Positions 8,679-16,776 of a stretch of 49,528 bases of DNA are shown piece after piece. Under the pieces are notes generated by a model that did no database searches, was not told the origin of the DNA, and saw only the letters and a program-made list of their open reading frames with translations. The translations under genes and the position numbers were made by a program. Each line of letters opens with the position of its first letter. Position 1 is the first letter of the stretch. The DNA lies in NCBI GenBank assembly GCA_050743125.1, contig JBOGEB010000011.1, positions 1-49,528 on the forward strand, given 5' to 3'. This stretch comes from JBOGEB01 sp050743125 (lineage in GTDB: Bacteria; Actinomycetota; Nitriliruptoria; Euzebyales; Egibacteraceae).

Positions 8679-9566
8679 TCAAGCGCGTCCTCGCAGGTCA
8701 GCGAGGTTGGCGTAGATCTCGCGCGTCGCCGTGGAGCGGTTGAGGGTGTAGAAGTGGATGCCTGGGGCGCCACCGGTGAGGAGCTTGCGGCACAGATCGG
8801 TCGCGACCTCGACGCCGATCGCGCGGACGGCAGCGGGGTCGTCCTCGACCGCGTGGAGGCGGGCGGCGAGATCCGGGGGGAAGGCGGCGCCAGACAGCTG
8901 CGCGAACCGCTCGATCTGGCGCACGTTCGTGACCGGCATCACGCCTGGGATGATCGGCACGTGACAGCCGGTCTGGGTGGCGGCCTCGACGAGCGCGAAG
9001 TAGTCAGCGGGGTCGAAGAAGAACTGGGTGACGGCGAAGTCCGCGCCGGCCGCGCACTTCTGCGCGAGGTACTTCACGTCCGTCGCGCGGTCCGGCGACT
9101 CCGGGTGGCCTTCAGGGAACGCCGCCACCCCGACGCAGAAGTGACCCTCGTCGTGGAGCAGCCGGACGAGGTCCTCCGCGTGGCGGAGTCCGTCCGGGTG
9201 CGCCTCGAAGCGCAACGTCGGATCCCCGGGCATGTCCCCGCGCAGCGCGAGCACGTTGCGGATGCCCGCCTCCATGATCTGGCGGATTGTTGCCCGCAGC
9301 TCGTCACGACTCGCCGCGACGCAGGTGAGGTGCGCGACCGCCGTGATCGACGTCTCGGCGGCGATCCGTTGGACGATCCGCACTGTGCGGTCGCGGGTGG
9401 ACCCTCCGGCCCCGTAGGTCACGGAGACGAACGTGGGCCCCAGCGGCTCCAGCTCGCGGATCGCCTGCCACAGCTGCGTCTCACCCTCGTCCGTCTTCGG
9501 CGGGAAGAACTCGAACGAGAACGACGGCTGGCCCGTCGCCAGCAGAGCCCGCACGGTCGAGGTCAT
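8679..9566 (-). CDS. metF: 5,10-methylenetetrahydrofolate reductase
   Basis: FAD-dependent reduction of 5,10-methylene-THF to 5-methyl-THF for methionine synthesis. The 295-residue protein has the family N-terminus FSFEFFPPKTDEGETQLW (catalytic Glu in the EFFPP motif), FVSVTYGAGGSTRDRT, the ALRGDMPGDP motif and GADFAVTQFFFDP with the substrate-binding Gln. Length and motifs are complete. It is followed 59 bp later by serA on the same strand; SerA leads to serine, the one-carbon donor for MetF's substrate, so co-transcription makes metabolic sense. Confidence 0.96.
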   Translation of the reverse strand: MTSTVRALLATGQPSFSFEFFPPKTDEGETQLWQAIRELEPLGPTFVSVTYGAGGSTRDRTVRIVQRIAAETSITAVAHLTCVAASRDELRATIRQIMEAGIRNVLALRGDMPGDPTLRFEAHPDGLRHAEDLVRLLHDEGHFCVGVAAFPEGHPESPDRATDVKYLAQKCAAGADFAVTQFFFDPADYFALVEAATQTGCHVPIIPGVMPVTNVRQIERFAQLSGAAFPPDLAARLHAVEDDPAAVRAIGVEVATDLCRKLLTGGAPGIHFYTLNRSTATREIYANLADLRGRA

Positions 9567-9596
9567 CCATGCAAGGCTAGTGCGTTCCGCCAGCCG

Positions 9597-9627
9597 TGGG
9601 TGGGCGGGGGAGGTTGGCGTGGTCGGA
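9597..9627. repeat. G-rich dispersed intergenic repeat, copy 2
   Basis: GTGGGTGGGCGGGGGAGGTT followed by GGCGTGGTCGG, closely matching the copies at 1813 and 40665. It lies just upstream of the metF start, so it may overlap that gene's leader or promoter. The rest of 9567-9778 shows no gene. Confidence 0.7.
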
Positions 9628-9778
9628 CGGGCGGGGGAAGCCCAGACGGGCGATCGTGGGCACGCTGCCGCCGGCTCGGCGAGAGCGACGACGATCGCAT
9701 CGACCGATAAGCCACGCTGGGCATTGGCGCGCAGCAGCGCGCCCTGCGGGCCAGTGGGCGGGCACCTCGTCAGTCAGG

Positions 9779-9901
9779 TCACAGGTCTTCAGAAACCGAT
9801 TCGTGAGTGCTCCGGGCGGTGTGACCAGTGAGGCATTCGACGAGCACTATCGAAAGGCGGACACGCTCTCGGCCGGAAAGGACGGGAAGACCTTGGGTCA
9901 C
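9779..9901 (-). pseudogene. hicA: HicA-like toxin remnant (N-terminal fragment)
   Basis: Starting with GTG at 9901, 7 nt after the hicB remnant stop, the frame reads VTQGLPVLSGRERVR, which matches the N-terminus of HicA mRNA interferases (LPVLSGREVV...). After about 15 residues the similarity ends and the frame stops at 9779 after 40 codons, without the GSH motif that holds the catalytic histidine. The spacing to hicB supports a former hicBA operon. The match is short, so the identification relies partly on the neighbour. Confidence 0.6.
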
Positions 9902-9908
9902 GCAGAGG

Positions 9909-10146
9909 CTACGCGGTGGCCTGGAGATCGTCGGGGATCCGCACCTCGATCGGCACGATGGCAGGGGTGTGGTCGATCTGTCGCCAGTCGGCCTGGTCCT
10001 CGAACAGCAGCTCGCTAGCCTCGACGAGGTTGGTCTTCGCCTCCTCGATCGTGTCGCCCTGGCTCACGACGTCCAGCTCCAGGCAGCGAGCGACGTAACC
10101 CGAACCTTCCTGAACCTTCCTGATAGATCGCGGCAGTCAAGCGCAC
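9909..10146 (-). pseudogene. hicB: HicB-like antitoxin, frameshifted by a 10-bp tandem duplication
   Basis: From GTG 10146 the frame reads VRLTAAIYQEGSG and then breaks; in the next frame it continues GYVARCLELDVVSQGDTIEE and on to a stop at 9909. This is the short, partly degraded RNase H-like fold of HicB antitoxins. The break coincides exactly with two tandem copies of GAACCTTCCT (plus strand, 10102-10111 and 10112-10121). Removing one copy restores an open frame of 75 residues. The gene is therefore inactive as read, although replication slippage could reverse the defect. Confidence 0.82.
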
Positions 10147-10183
10147 GTTGCCCAGTGTTACGGTGACAACGCGGCGGGGGTTC

Positions 10184-10230
10184 GCAGTCGGAGTGCCGTG
10201 GGGACCTTTTGATCCGTAGTCGTCGGCGGA
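10184..10230. repeat. Direct repeat of about 48 bp, left copy
   Basis: Starts GCAGTCGGAGTGCCGTGG and includes TGATCCGTAGTCGTCGGCGG. A close copy lies at 12490-12537. The pair brackets the Fic fragment and the first integrase remnant. I see no gene in 10147-10528 apart from this. Confidence 0.6.
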
Positions 10231-10528
10231 TCGTTTCAGGTCCCCAACTGGACCCTTGCGCCCGGGCAGCCCGGTCTCTACGGCTGCTGTCGAGGGGCCG
10301 CTCCATCGTGGGAACCTGCCCCTGCCTGCCGTCGGCGAACGCCGGGCCTACGACTGGCGCGCGGCTTGTTCCACCTGTGGATCGGTCACCGCCCTGTATT
10401 CGAAGAGTGTCCACAAGTGTGGCCGGTCGTCGCGCGGGGCCTTATTACACTGGGAAGCCCTTACATGCAATAGCTCAACGCGGAAGGCAGGCCCGTTGCC
10501 TCAGCAGGACCGTGCAGGGCGGTTCGTG

Positions 10529-11149
10529 ATGCAGCCGACTGGCTATCGCGCGTACATGCCCGCGCCGCTACCGCCGCAGCCTCCCCTCGACTTCACGCCC
10601 GAGTTGATTGCTGGTCTGTCGGAAGCCGCAGACGCCGTAGGGAGGCTGGATGGCGTGGCACAGACGCTGCCCAATCCGAATCTCTTCGTGGCCATGTACG
10701 TTCGTCGCGAGGCAGTTCTATCCTCTCAGATCGAAGGCACGCTGTCGACACTCGATGACGTCTTGGCTTTCGAGTTGGATCCGCAGTCGCGAGAGCTTCC
10801 GGAGGATGTCGAAGAGGTTGTCAACTATGTTCGCGCGATGAACTACGGCCTCACCCGCCTTTCACAGTTACCGCTTTCGTTGAGGCTGATACGCGAGATA
10901 CATGCGGAACTTCTCAGCAGCGGTCGTGGTTCGAGTAAAGAGCCGGGCGAGTTTCGCGGAACGCAGAATTGGATTGGGCCAGGAGGCGTGTCATTGTCGG
11001 AAGCGACCTTTGTTCCTCCGCCTCCCCATGAGGTGGTTGTGACGATGGGGGCGCTGGAGACTTTTCTTCACCCCGAGCATACCCCTTATCTGCGTCTGTT
11101 CACCGATTCGGTTTCAGAGGAGCAGCCAGAGGTTCCTGTGGGGGGGTGA
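10529..11149 (+). pseudogene. Fic family protein, truncated before the catalytic core
   Basis: The frame opens MQPTGYRAYMPAPLPPQPPL and matches the N-terminal half of Fic adenylyltransferases. It includes the inhibitory helix motif SSQIEGT (class II S-x-x-x-E-G) and the EFRGTQNWIG segment. Homologues run to about 370 residues and carry HPFxDGNGRxGR; here similarity ends after ETFLHPEHTPYL (about 11090), and the frame runs out in unrelated sequence at 11149. Without the Fic motif the product cannot transfer AMP. Sequence past the break resembles insertion-element ends. Base composition is lower in GC than the metabolic genes to the left, consistent with a transferred region. Confidence 0.8.
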
Positions 11150-11227
11150 CAGAGCCGGCGTGACAGGCTTCACGACAGCACCAGGATGCCTGTTTGAGTG
11201 GGGCGCAATACAGGGTCGAGGACCACG

Positions 11228-11356
11228 CCTGTGTTTCACAGAACGCGCCTAGCCTGCAACAACGGTACAGGAGCCAGCCCTTATTGAAGCCGCGCGCAAC
11301 ACCGCACCGACGGCTACACCTGTATTTCACAAAGCGCGTCTAGCCTGCAATAGCGG
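11228..11356. repeat. Pair of about 38-bp direct repeats, possible insertion-element ends
   Basis: CCTGTGTTTCACAGAACGCG at 11228 and CCTGTATTTCACAAAGCGCG at 11319, each followed by CTAGCCTGCAA-like sequence, match at about 32 of 38 positions with a 91-bp period. They lie where Fic similarity ends and the integrase remnant begins. The CCTG...TTTCACA form resembles insertion-sequence termini, but no transposase is present and the assignment is a guess. Confidence 0.5.
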
Positions 11357-12165
11357 TCCCGTATTAGCTGGGGGGGTGAGCCACGGACCGAGAAAGCGCC
11401 TGCCGTCCGCGGTGTCCGCCACTTCTGCGTTCCTCCAGCGTTCACACTCTCGTTGGCATCAGCATGGGCGGGAGGACACCGCGAGTGCCCGACAGGAGTA
11501 CCGATGGCCCACAGAGGAGGAAGCGAAGCGGCTTGTCGCCTCAGTGCGCGAGGACAGGCTGTATGCCGTGTATGCGCTTGCGCTCGGCCTGGGTCTCCGA
11601 CGCGGTGAGGTGTTGGGACTTCGCTGGGTCGACGTCGATCTCGGCGCAGCGACCGTGACGGTGCGGCGCTCGCTCCAGCGGCTGGGCGGGCAGCTCGTGC
11701 TGGGCGACACGAAGCACGAAGACAGACAAGTCTTATCGGCGGGTGCCGCTGCCTCGTCTGTGCGCCGACGCGCTGCGTGAGCACCGCGAGCGCCAGGAGC
11801 AGGAGCGCGCCCAGGCGGTGGTGTGGTTCGACGAGTGGGATCTCGTCTTTACGACGAAGCACGGCACGCCGATCGAGCCGCGCAACCTGCTGCGGCACTT
11901 CCAAGCCGTCTGCGCGCGGCTCGGGCTACCGAAGCTGCGGTTTCATGACCTGCGCCACACGTGCGCCTCGCTGCTGCTCGCCCAAGGCGTGGAGCTGCCC
12001 GTGCTCAAGGAGACGCTGGCCGTGCGGCGATCCAGGCGACGATGCTCTCTACGCAGGTCATGCCGATGCTTCAGCGCAAGGACCGGATGGATGACCTTCT
12101 TGGCTGTCAGGATGGCTGTCAAGGCGACCAAGACGACGGCGATGGCGCGGCCCAGAAACCACAAA

Positions 12166-12185
12166 AGCCGCTGTGGCCAGCGGCT
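12166..12185 (-). terminator. Copy of the tRNA-Phe terminator hairpin
   Basis: AGCCGCTG-TGGC-CAGCGGCT with AAAA on the left, which reads as a stem followed by UUUU on the minus strand. Same sequence as the hairpin after tRNA-Phe at 20054-20073, carried in the duplicated block. Confidence 0.7.
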
Positions 12186-12193
12186 TCGCGAGG

Positions 12194-12235
12194 TGGTCAG
12201 GGGCGGGATCGAACCGCCGACCTCGCGATTTTCAG
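12194..12235 (-). repeat. Attachment-site remnant: 3' 42 nt of tRNA-Phe
   Basis: Identical to the 3' part of the intact tRNA-Phe gene (20082-20123), from the anticodon loop to the discriminator base; the 5' half is missing and unrelated sequence follows from 12236. A tRNA 3' fragment beside an integrase C-terminus is the signature of a site-specific attachment repeat. With the intact tRNA at 20082-20155 it frames an island of about 7.9 kb. Confidence 0.82.
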
Positions 12236-12240
12236 GCGCA

Positions 12241-12799
12241 GACGGGGCGTCCGTGACGGGTCGGACGGGTGCGTCTGTCCTGGTCAAAGCGCATATCAGT
12301 CCGGCCACGTCTGCGGCTGTGCGGGCTGATGGTCGTAGTGATGTCGTAGCTTCCGTCCTCTGGTCGGTGACGGGTTTCAAGCTCTGGGACGGCTCACCAC
12401 AGGCCGGCGCGGTCCAGCCCAGTACCTCAGTCGAGGTCAGCATGCGCGTGGTCCGGCTGCTGTTGCAGGCAGGAGCGTCCGGGGGATTGGCAGTCGTAGT
12501 ACCGTGGCGGCCCTTCTGATCCGTAGCCGTGGGCGGAGGGTCCGGATGTGTCCGGACGGCTGGGTAGCCGTGCCGAGCACGTGCGACAGGATGCGGCGTC
12601 GTCCGGAGTTTTGGGCACCCTATTGGGTCCCATCCGTAGCCGAAGTCGATAGCGGGGGCGCCTCCCGCCGGCGTCATGCCGTTCATGCTGGTACTCCGGG
12701 CCATCGCCAAGGTAGGGATCCAGGCACTTCGTTCAGCGCCTGGTTGGTCACTCTCCCGAAATGAGCGGGGCACCTCCACCCGCCCGGAGGGTCCCCTCC
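12241..12799. other. Stretch without a recognisable gene
   Basis: Long open frames exist on both strands (for example 11943-12818 minus), but their translations are low-complexity and match nothing I recognise. It contains the right copy of the 48-bp direct repeat (12490-12537). Probably decayed island DNA upstream of darT. Confidence 0.5.
12490..12537. repeat. Direct repeat of about 48 bp, right copy
   Basis: GCAGTCGTAGTACCGTGG, then a segment containing TGATCCGTAGCCGTGGGCGG, matching 10184-10230 at roughly 41 of 48 positions with one single-base gap. Suggests that the segment between the copies was duplicated or inserted. Confidence 0.6.
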
Positions 12800-13504
12800 A
12801 TGGACGACGAAGGACCATCCCGTAGGCTCGCGTCCACGAGAGTGCCGATCCAGGGGGTCACGCACATCAGCACGCCGGAGAGGGTGTTCCTGTATCATTT
12901 CACGCATATTAGTAATGTGCGTGGCATCGTGCGTGCCGGCTGTCTGCGCTGCGACGCTCACGTCGATCGGGATACCGAGTTGGCTCAGGATGTCGGCGAG
13001 CCCAGCGTCAAGGAGAGACGGCGCCACCTCGCAGTGCCCGTAGGACCTGGCGGGGTGCCCGCGGATTATGTGCCGTTCTACTTCGCCCCAAGGTCACCGA
13101 TGCTATACGTGATCACTAAGGGCAAGGTGCCGCACTATCAGGAAGGGCAAGGATCGCTCGTTTATCTTGTTACGGACCTTGCAACACTGAAGGATGCTGG
13201 AGCGCCATATGTGTTTAGCGACGGCAACTGCGGCAGTGTCTTTACTGAATACTTCACAGACGACCATGATCTGTCCCGAGTTGACTGGGAGATCATGACC
13301 GCTGTCTGGTGGGCGGATACGCCCGATGATGGTGATCGCATGCGTCGGCGGATGGCTGAGTTCCTGGTTCACCAGCAAGCCCCCTGGGAGGCGATTCTGG
13401 GTTTGGGTGTACGGACTGACGACATGGCATCGAGGCTGAAAAGCATTCTCGATGAGCTCGGTTCACATAAGCCTGTAGTCGTCAAGCCCGGATGGTATTA
13501 TTGA
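12800..13504 (+). CDS. darT: DarT-family ssDNA thymidine ADP-ribosyltransferase toxin
   Basis: DarT toxins use NAD+ to ADP-ribosylate thymidine in single-stranded DNA, blocking replication; some defend against phage. Family features are present in this 234-residue protein: VFLYHFTHISNVRGIVRAG near the N-terminus (NAD-binding region), VPFYFAPRSPMLYVI with the conserved Arg, and RRRMAEFLVHQQAPW with the conserved catalytic-loop Glu. ATG 12800 is chosen because GGAGGG lies about 8 bp upstream; in-frame starts at 12761, 12842 and 12884 are possible. The antitoxin darG follows after 14 bp. GC content is clearly lower than the core genes, so it was probably acquired with the island. The gene appears intact. 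Confidence 0.9.
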   Translation: MDDEGPSRRLASTRVPIQGVTHISTPERVFLYHFTHISNVRGIVRAGCLRCDAHVDRDTELAQDVGEPSVKERRRHLAVPVGPGGVPADYVPFYFAPRSPMLYVITKGKVPHYQEGQGSLVYLVTDLATLKDAGAPYVFSDGNCGSVFTEYFTDDHDLSRVDWEIMTAVWWADTPDDGDRMRRRMAEFLVHQQAPWEAILGLGVRTDDMASRLKSILDELGSHKPVVVKPGWYY

Positions 13505-13518
13505 CGAGGAGGTGTTCC

Positions 13519-14562
13519 ATGATCGAACTCACACAAGGTGACCTCCTAAGGGCGGATGTTGATGCTCTCGTCAATACGGTCAACACCAAGGGCGTCATGG
13601 GTAAGGGGGTCGCCCTCCAGTTCAAGCATGCTTTTCCCGCTAACTACACTTCCTATAGACTCGCGTGCCAACGCGGTGAAGTCCGCTTAGGTCATATGTT
13701 CGTTTTTGACAACGGCTTGAAAAGGCCCCACTACATCGTCAATTTTCCTACTAAGGACCACTGGAAAGGTAAATCCCGACTAGCTCATATCGCTGCGGGC
13801 TTAGACGACCTTGTGAAGGTTATATCAGACCTGCAAATCAGTTCGATAGCAATTCCTCCGCTTGGTTGCGGCAACGGAGGCCTTGAGTGGTCAGAGGTTA
13901 AGCCGTTGATCGAGCGAAAGCTGGAGCCGCTGACCCATGTGAGAGTGGCGCTCTTCCCGCCCGGGGGCGCACCTCCTGCAAAAGACATGGTTGTCCACAC
14001 CGAAAAACCACGGATAACTGCTGGGCGGGCAGCACTCATTGGTCTCATAAACCGCTATTCTCAGAATGGTCTAGGTGCTACCCCCCTAGAAGTTCAGAAG
14101 CTGTTGTATTTTCTTCAAACTGCTGGCGAACCCTTGAAGCTAACCTTCGCCAAGGGCCACTATGGCCCCTATGCGGAGAACGTCAACCACGTTCTTCAGG
14201 CTGTTGAAGGGCATTACCTCCGGGGTTACGGCGATCGGAGCGAAAGGGCGACCGAGGCAACACCCATCGAGCTACTTGAAGGAGTCTCGGAAGAGGTAGA
14301 AAACTTCCTCCAGCAGGAGCCAGCTACCGTCAGCCGGTTGCGCCGGGTAGTTGAGTTGGTTGAGGGATTTGAGTCTCCGTACGGCCTTGAGCTGCTGGCA
14401 TCAGTCCATTATGCTGCTACGTCGGTTGACTCGACAGCAGCCAGCGATCGCGGCGCGGCTGTTCGTATTGTCCAGAACTGGAATAGGCGTAAAAGCAACC
14501 TGTTTACGGAACGGCACGTAATGCTTGCTTGGGAGCGCCTGAACGATGCCGGATGGCTTTGA
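13519..14562 (+). CDS. darG: DarG-family antitoxin, macrodomain ADP-ribosylglycohydrolase
   Basis: The N-terminal macrodomain (residues 1 to about 150) reads MIELTQGDLLRADVDALVNT, then GVMGKGVALQFK and IAIPPLGCGNGGLEW, the ADP-ribose-binding loops; DarG removes the DNA modification made by DarT. The C-terminal half (about 165-347) matches the helical domain of long DarG proteins (TPLEVQKLLYFLQTAGEPLK, FAKGHYGPYAENVNHVL), which also binds the toxin. ATG 13519 has a strong GAGGAGG site about 7 bp upstream; the nine upstream in-frame codons overlap darT and are rejected. Same operon as darT. The sequence is relatively AT-rich and undamaged, in contrast to its decayed surroundings. Confidence 0.92.
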   Translation: MIELTQGDLLRADVDALVNTVNTKGVMGKGVALQFKHAFPANYTSYRLACQRGEVRLGHMFVFDNGLKRPHYIVNFPTKDHWKGKSRLAHIAAGLDDLVKVISDLQISSIAIPPLGCGNGGLEWSEVKPLIERKLEPLTHVRVALFPPGGAPPAKDMVVHTEKPRITAGRAALIGLINRYSQNGLGATPLEVQKLLYFLQTAGEPLKLTFAKGHYGPYAENVNHVLQAVEGHYLRGYGDRSERATEATPIELLEGVSEEVENFLQQEPATVSRLRRVVELVEGFESPYGLELLASVHYAATSVDSTAASDRGAAVRIVQNWNRRKSNLFTERHVMLAWERLNDAGWL

Positions 14563-14573
14563 GTTCGCCAATG

Positions 14574-14696
14574 CCTAGTGGTCCGTCGCTGAAATGGTTT
14601 GAATGGCGAGGCCGGGCGGGATGTCGGCGTTATCCCTGGCCAAGGGATAGTTCGTGGCGTTCATACTTTACAAAGACTTCAGCGACGTCCCACTAG
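14574..14696. mobile_element. 123-bp MITE, copy 1
   Basis: Bounded by CTAG on both sides. The left end CTAGTGGTCCGTCGCTGAAA and the inverted right end CTAGTGGGACGTCGCTGAAG form terminal inverted repeats. The interior shares GCCGGGCGGGATGTCGGCGT and TATCCCTGG with copy 2 at 15520-15642, also 123 bp. Too short to encode a protein; a non-autonomous element, probably mobilised by a transposase encoded elsewhere. It lies 11 bp after darG. Confidence 0.88.
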
Positions 14697-15519
14697 CGGC
14701 CAGCGAACCTCTGCAACACCTCGCTCAACGAGTGAGTAGGCGATCGCGTAAAGCCCGGTGTTCGCCTCGGGGAGAGGGTGCGGCGGGCGCCCGCTCGGTA
14801 AGTCGCGCGCGGGCTGAGGACGGGGGCGTCAGCCCCCGCACGCAAGGCCCGCCCTTCGTCTTCGCCCGCAAGCGTCTTAACCGGTGGGCGTCGCCGTGCC
14901 CGGACGCCTGGCGGCGGCGCAGCCGCCGCCCTTGAAATGGTAGAGAAACTGCTCACCGGCTCCGATCAGACACCCGAAGTGCGCCCTGTGGGGCGATACC
15001 CAGGAGGTCACGAGACCCTACGTAAGGACGAGCCTCGGCCGACCGACAGAGCTTCCCGCTCGACATCCGAGGCCGGCCAAGCGGTTGCCGTGACCCGCGC
15101 GGTATCCGGCGTTTTGCGCGGTCAGCACCGTCCAAATCACGGTCTCGACAATGCGGTGAATGTGCGCGCTGCCACCCTGTGGCGCGGCTGGATCGAGCGC
15201 GCATAACCACACGGGATCAGAGGGGCCTGTTGGTTGGGCAAGCGTGCTGTACACATCGCTTGAGTCCGGGCGGATAGCGCCGAGGCACGTTTACGCCTTC
15301 TTTGCGCGTCAACGTCCACATACGCATACAAGCGACGTTGTTAGCCGAGATGAATGTCTACTCTTCGGTCTTCTAGCAATGTCAGGCGTAGCTGGGAACG
15401 CGCAGCTTCACGTATTCGCGCTCAGGGTTACGTTGGGATGTCTAAAGCTACTAGACCGAGCTGTGTGGCGGCCACCACCATGGATCCGCGATGAGTAGCC
15501 AACCCCAGTACTTCCGAGC
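14697..15519. other. 823 bp between the MITEs with no recognisable gene
   Basis: No frame here gives a recognisable protein. Two strong GC palindromes are present: CGGGGGCGTCAGCCCCCG near 14820 and GGCGGCGGCGCAGCCGCCGCC near 14910. Probably decayed DNA or structured intergenic repeats. Confidence 0.5.
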
Positions 15520-15642
15520 CTAGTGTCCAGTCGCTGTAATCGTTTGAATGTCTAAGGCCGGGCAGGATGTCGGCGTTATCCCTGGTCAGGGCGTAGTTTG
15601 TGTCGTTTGTATGTTAAAAAGACTTCTGCGACTGAACACTAG
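15520..15642. mobile_element. 123-bp MITE, copy 2
   Basis: Same length and layout as copy 1. It starts CTAGTGTCCAGTCGCTGTAA, and the inverted right end reads CTAGTGTTCAGTCGCAGAAG. CTAG marks both ends, compatible with a TA or CTAG target. The copies differ at many positions, so the two insertions are old or came from different family members. Confidence 0.88.
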
Positions 15643-15649
15643 ATCAATC

Positions 15650-16118
15650 ATCAAGGTAACGGCATCCTGAGCGGCCCGGTCGATGATAAGCACGCTACCT
15701 GCGGCGACTACAAGACGTTCTGCCCCAAGCGGGGCGATAGCGTTGACCGCCGCCGCGTGAACGGTGCGCGCGCGAGTGGACGGCGGGCCGAAAGGTCCCA
15801 AGTCAATACGGTCCCGTCGCTGCAGCCCGTGACGGCAGATACGCGATCGTGATGGTGATGCAGAACAGCAGTCAGAACGGGCGACGAATGCCGCAGCCGC
15901 ACGGCACGCAGAATGCGCCGCACCGGTCGTCTCCTGGCCAGGTCCCACACCCGCACCGTGTGATCGTCGGAGCCGGAGACCGCCACTGGGCGTCCGTCCA
16001 GCTCGGCCACCGCCACCGCCCGCACCCAGCCGTGGTGGCCGGTGAACGGGTCGCCGGCGGCCACATCCCACACGCGCAGCGTGGCATCGTCGGAGCCGGA
16101 GACCGGGCTACGAGCTGG
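15650..16118 (-). pseudogene. WD40-repeat protein fragment, frameshifted
   Basis: On the minus strand from about 16118 the sequence reads VSGSDDATLRVWDVAAGDP, then GHHGWVRAVAVAELDGRP and VSGSDDHTVRVWDLARRRP, clear WD40 blades with GH and WD dipeptides. Further repeats follow in degraded form (CSDGTVLTWDLSARRPLA, GAERLVVAAGSVLIID) after changes of frame. Both ends are missing: the right end is joined at about 16107 to a plus-strand GntR fragment and the left end meets the second MITE. Intact actinobacterial WD40 proteins of this kind are several hundred residues longer. Non-functional. Confidence 0.75.
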
Positions 16119-16312
16119 ACCGGTTCGTGGAGGAGCTGACGTTTCGCATGCCCACGCCTGAGGAGGCCAGGCGGCTGCGCACAGGCACGGGCGTTCCGGT
16201 GGTCCGGCTGCTGCGCACTCTGTACGACACCTCGAGACGGGTGTTGGAGGTCAGCGACTTCGTGCTGGCAGGGGACAGGCACGTGCTCGTGTACGAGGTG
16301 CCAGCCGGCTAG
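16106..16312 (+). pseudogene. C-terminal fragment of a GntR/UTRA (KorSA-like) regulator
   Basis: An open stretch without start reads GYELDRFVEELTFRMPTPEE, RRVLEVSDFVLAGDRHVLVY and ends EVPAG-stop. It is homologous to the C-terminus of the degenerate GntR gene at 18740-19519 (VVEELTLRMPTPEEARRL). This UTRA end is typical of KorSA-type repressors that control transfer in pSAM2-like elements. Head and DNA-binding domain are missing. Two such ends in the island suggest that more than one related element inserted here. Confidence 0.75.
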
Positions 16313-16776
16313 CTTATTGGGATATGCTCTTGGCGTCGCGCTGTCTGGTTGGGTACGACCTTACCTGCGGGACGAAATGTCCAGGCGGGCGCGCGTGGAG
16401 CGGGTATGAGCCGTCAATGCAAGGCCGAGGAGACCCGTTCGATCAACTGGGCTGCGGCGGGTTGCGGGCGTGCTTGATCTGTGGAGTTCGGTAAGTTCGT
16501 AGGCTTTGGCTGTCGTATCGACACCTTCTCCGGTGCATCCAGGCACAGTCGAATCATAAGCATCCAGGAAACGGCGGGGCTGTCGAATGTTCCGCGATTG
16601 GACGCTCTCTGTCCGTCCTGCTCTTCGCAGCTCGTGGCTTTTGTGTAGGCGTCGTGGGCTGTTACCTAGCTAGAACTTCTGGAGTCGGGATCAGCGCAGG
16701 CACATGAGCTGAGCTGTTGGCGGCTGCTTGATGTCTTGGGTTGCCTGCCAGCCGCGGCGCAAGAACGGGACGACGT
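16313..16776. other. 464 bp with no recognisable gene
   Basis: No protein family, tRNA or strong hairpin noticed. Composition is mixed. Probably a decayed promoter/leader region of a lost element gene. Confidence 0.45.

Larger units (their letters stand above)
11490..12240 (+). pseudogene. int: Tyrosine recombinase (AICE-type integrase), at least two frameshifts
   Basis: Phage-type integrase fragments in successive frames. Frame 1 (about 11490-11730) reads REYRWPTEEEAKRLVASV and then LGLGLRRGEVLGLRWVDVDL, with the first catalytic Arg. A shift near 11725 leads to MPLPRLCADALREHRE and then KLRFHDLRHTCASLLLAQGV, with the HxLRH catalytic pair. A second shift near 12018, a missing G relative to the copy at 19907, breaks the segment leading to the catalytic Tyr. 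The N-terminal SAM-like domain is absent or unrecognisable. The last 393 bp duplicate 19730-20123. It lies against a tRNA-Phe 3' fragment, as expected of an integrase beside its attachment site. Confidence 0.85.

Noticed and set aside
8620..8682. Upstream start for serA
   Set aside because: ATG 8619 has a strong AGGAGGG ribosome site, and SerA proteins begin at that residue.
9828..10018. Plus-strand protein over the hic remnants
   Set aside because: No recognisable family, and the minus strand gives clear HicB and HicA similarity.
11943..12818. 291-codon minus-strand gene upstream of darT
   Set aside because: It runs through the tRNA-Phe fragment and integrase antisense; composition is random-like with no domain.
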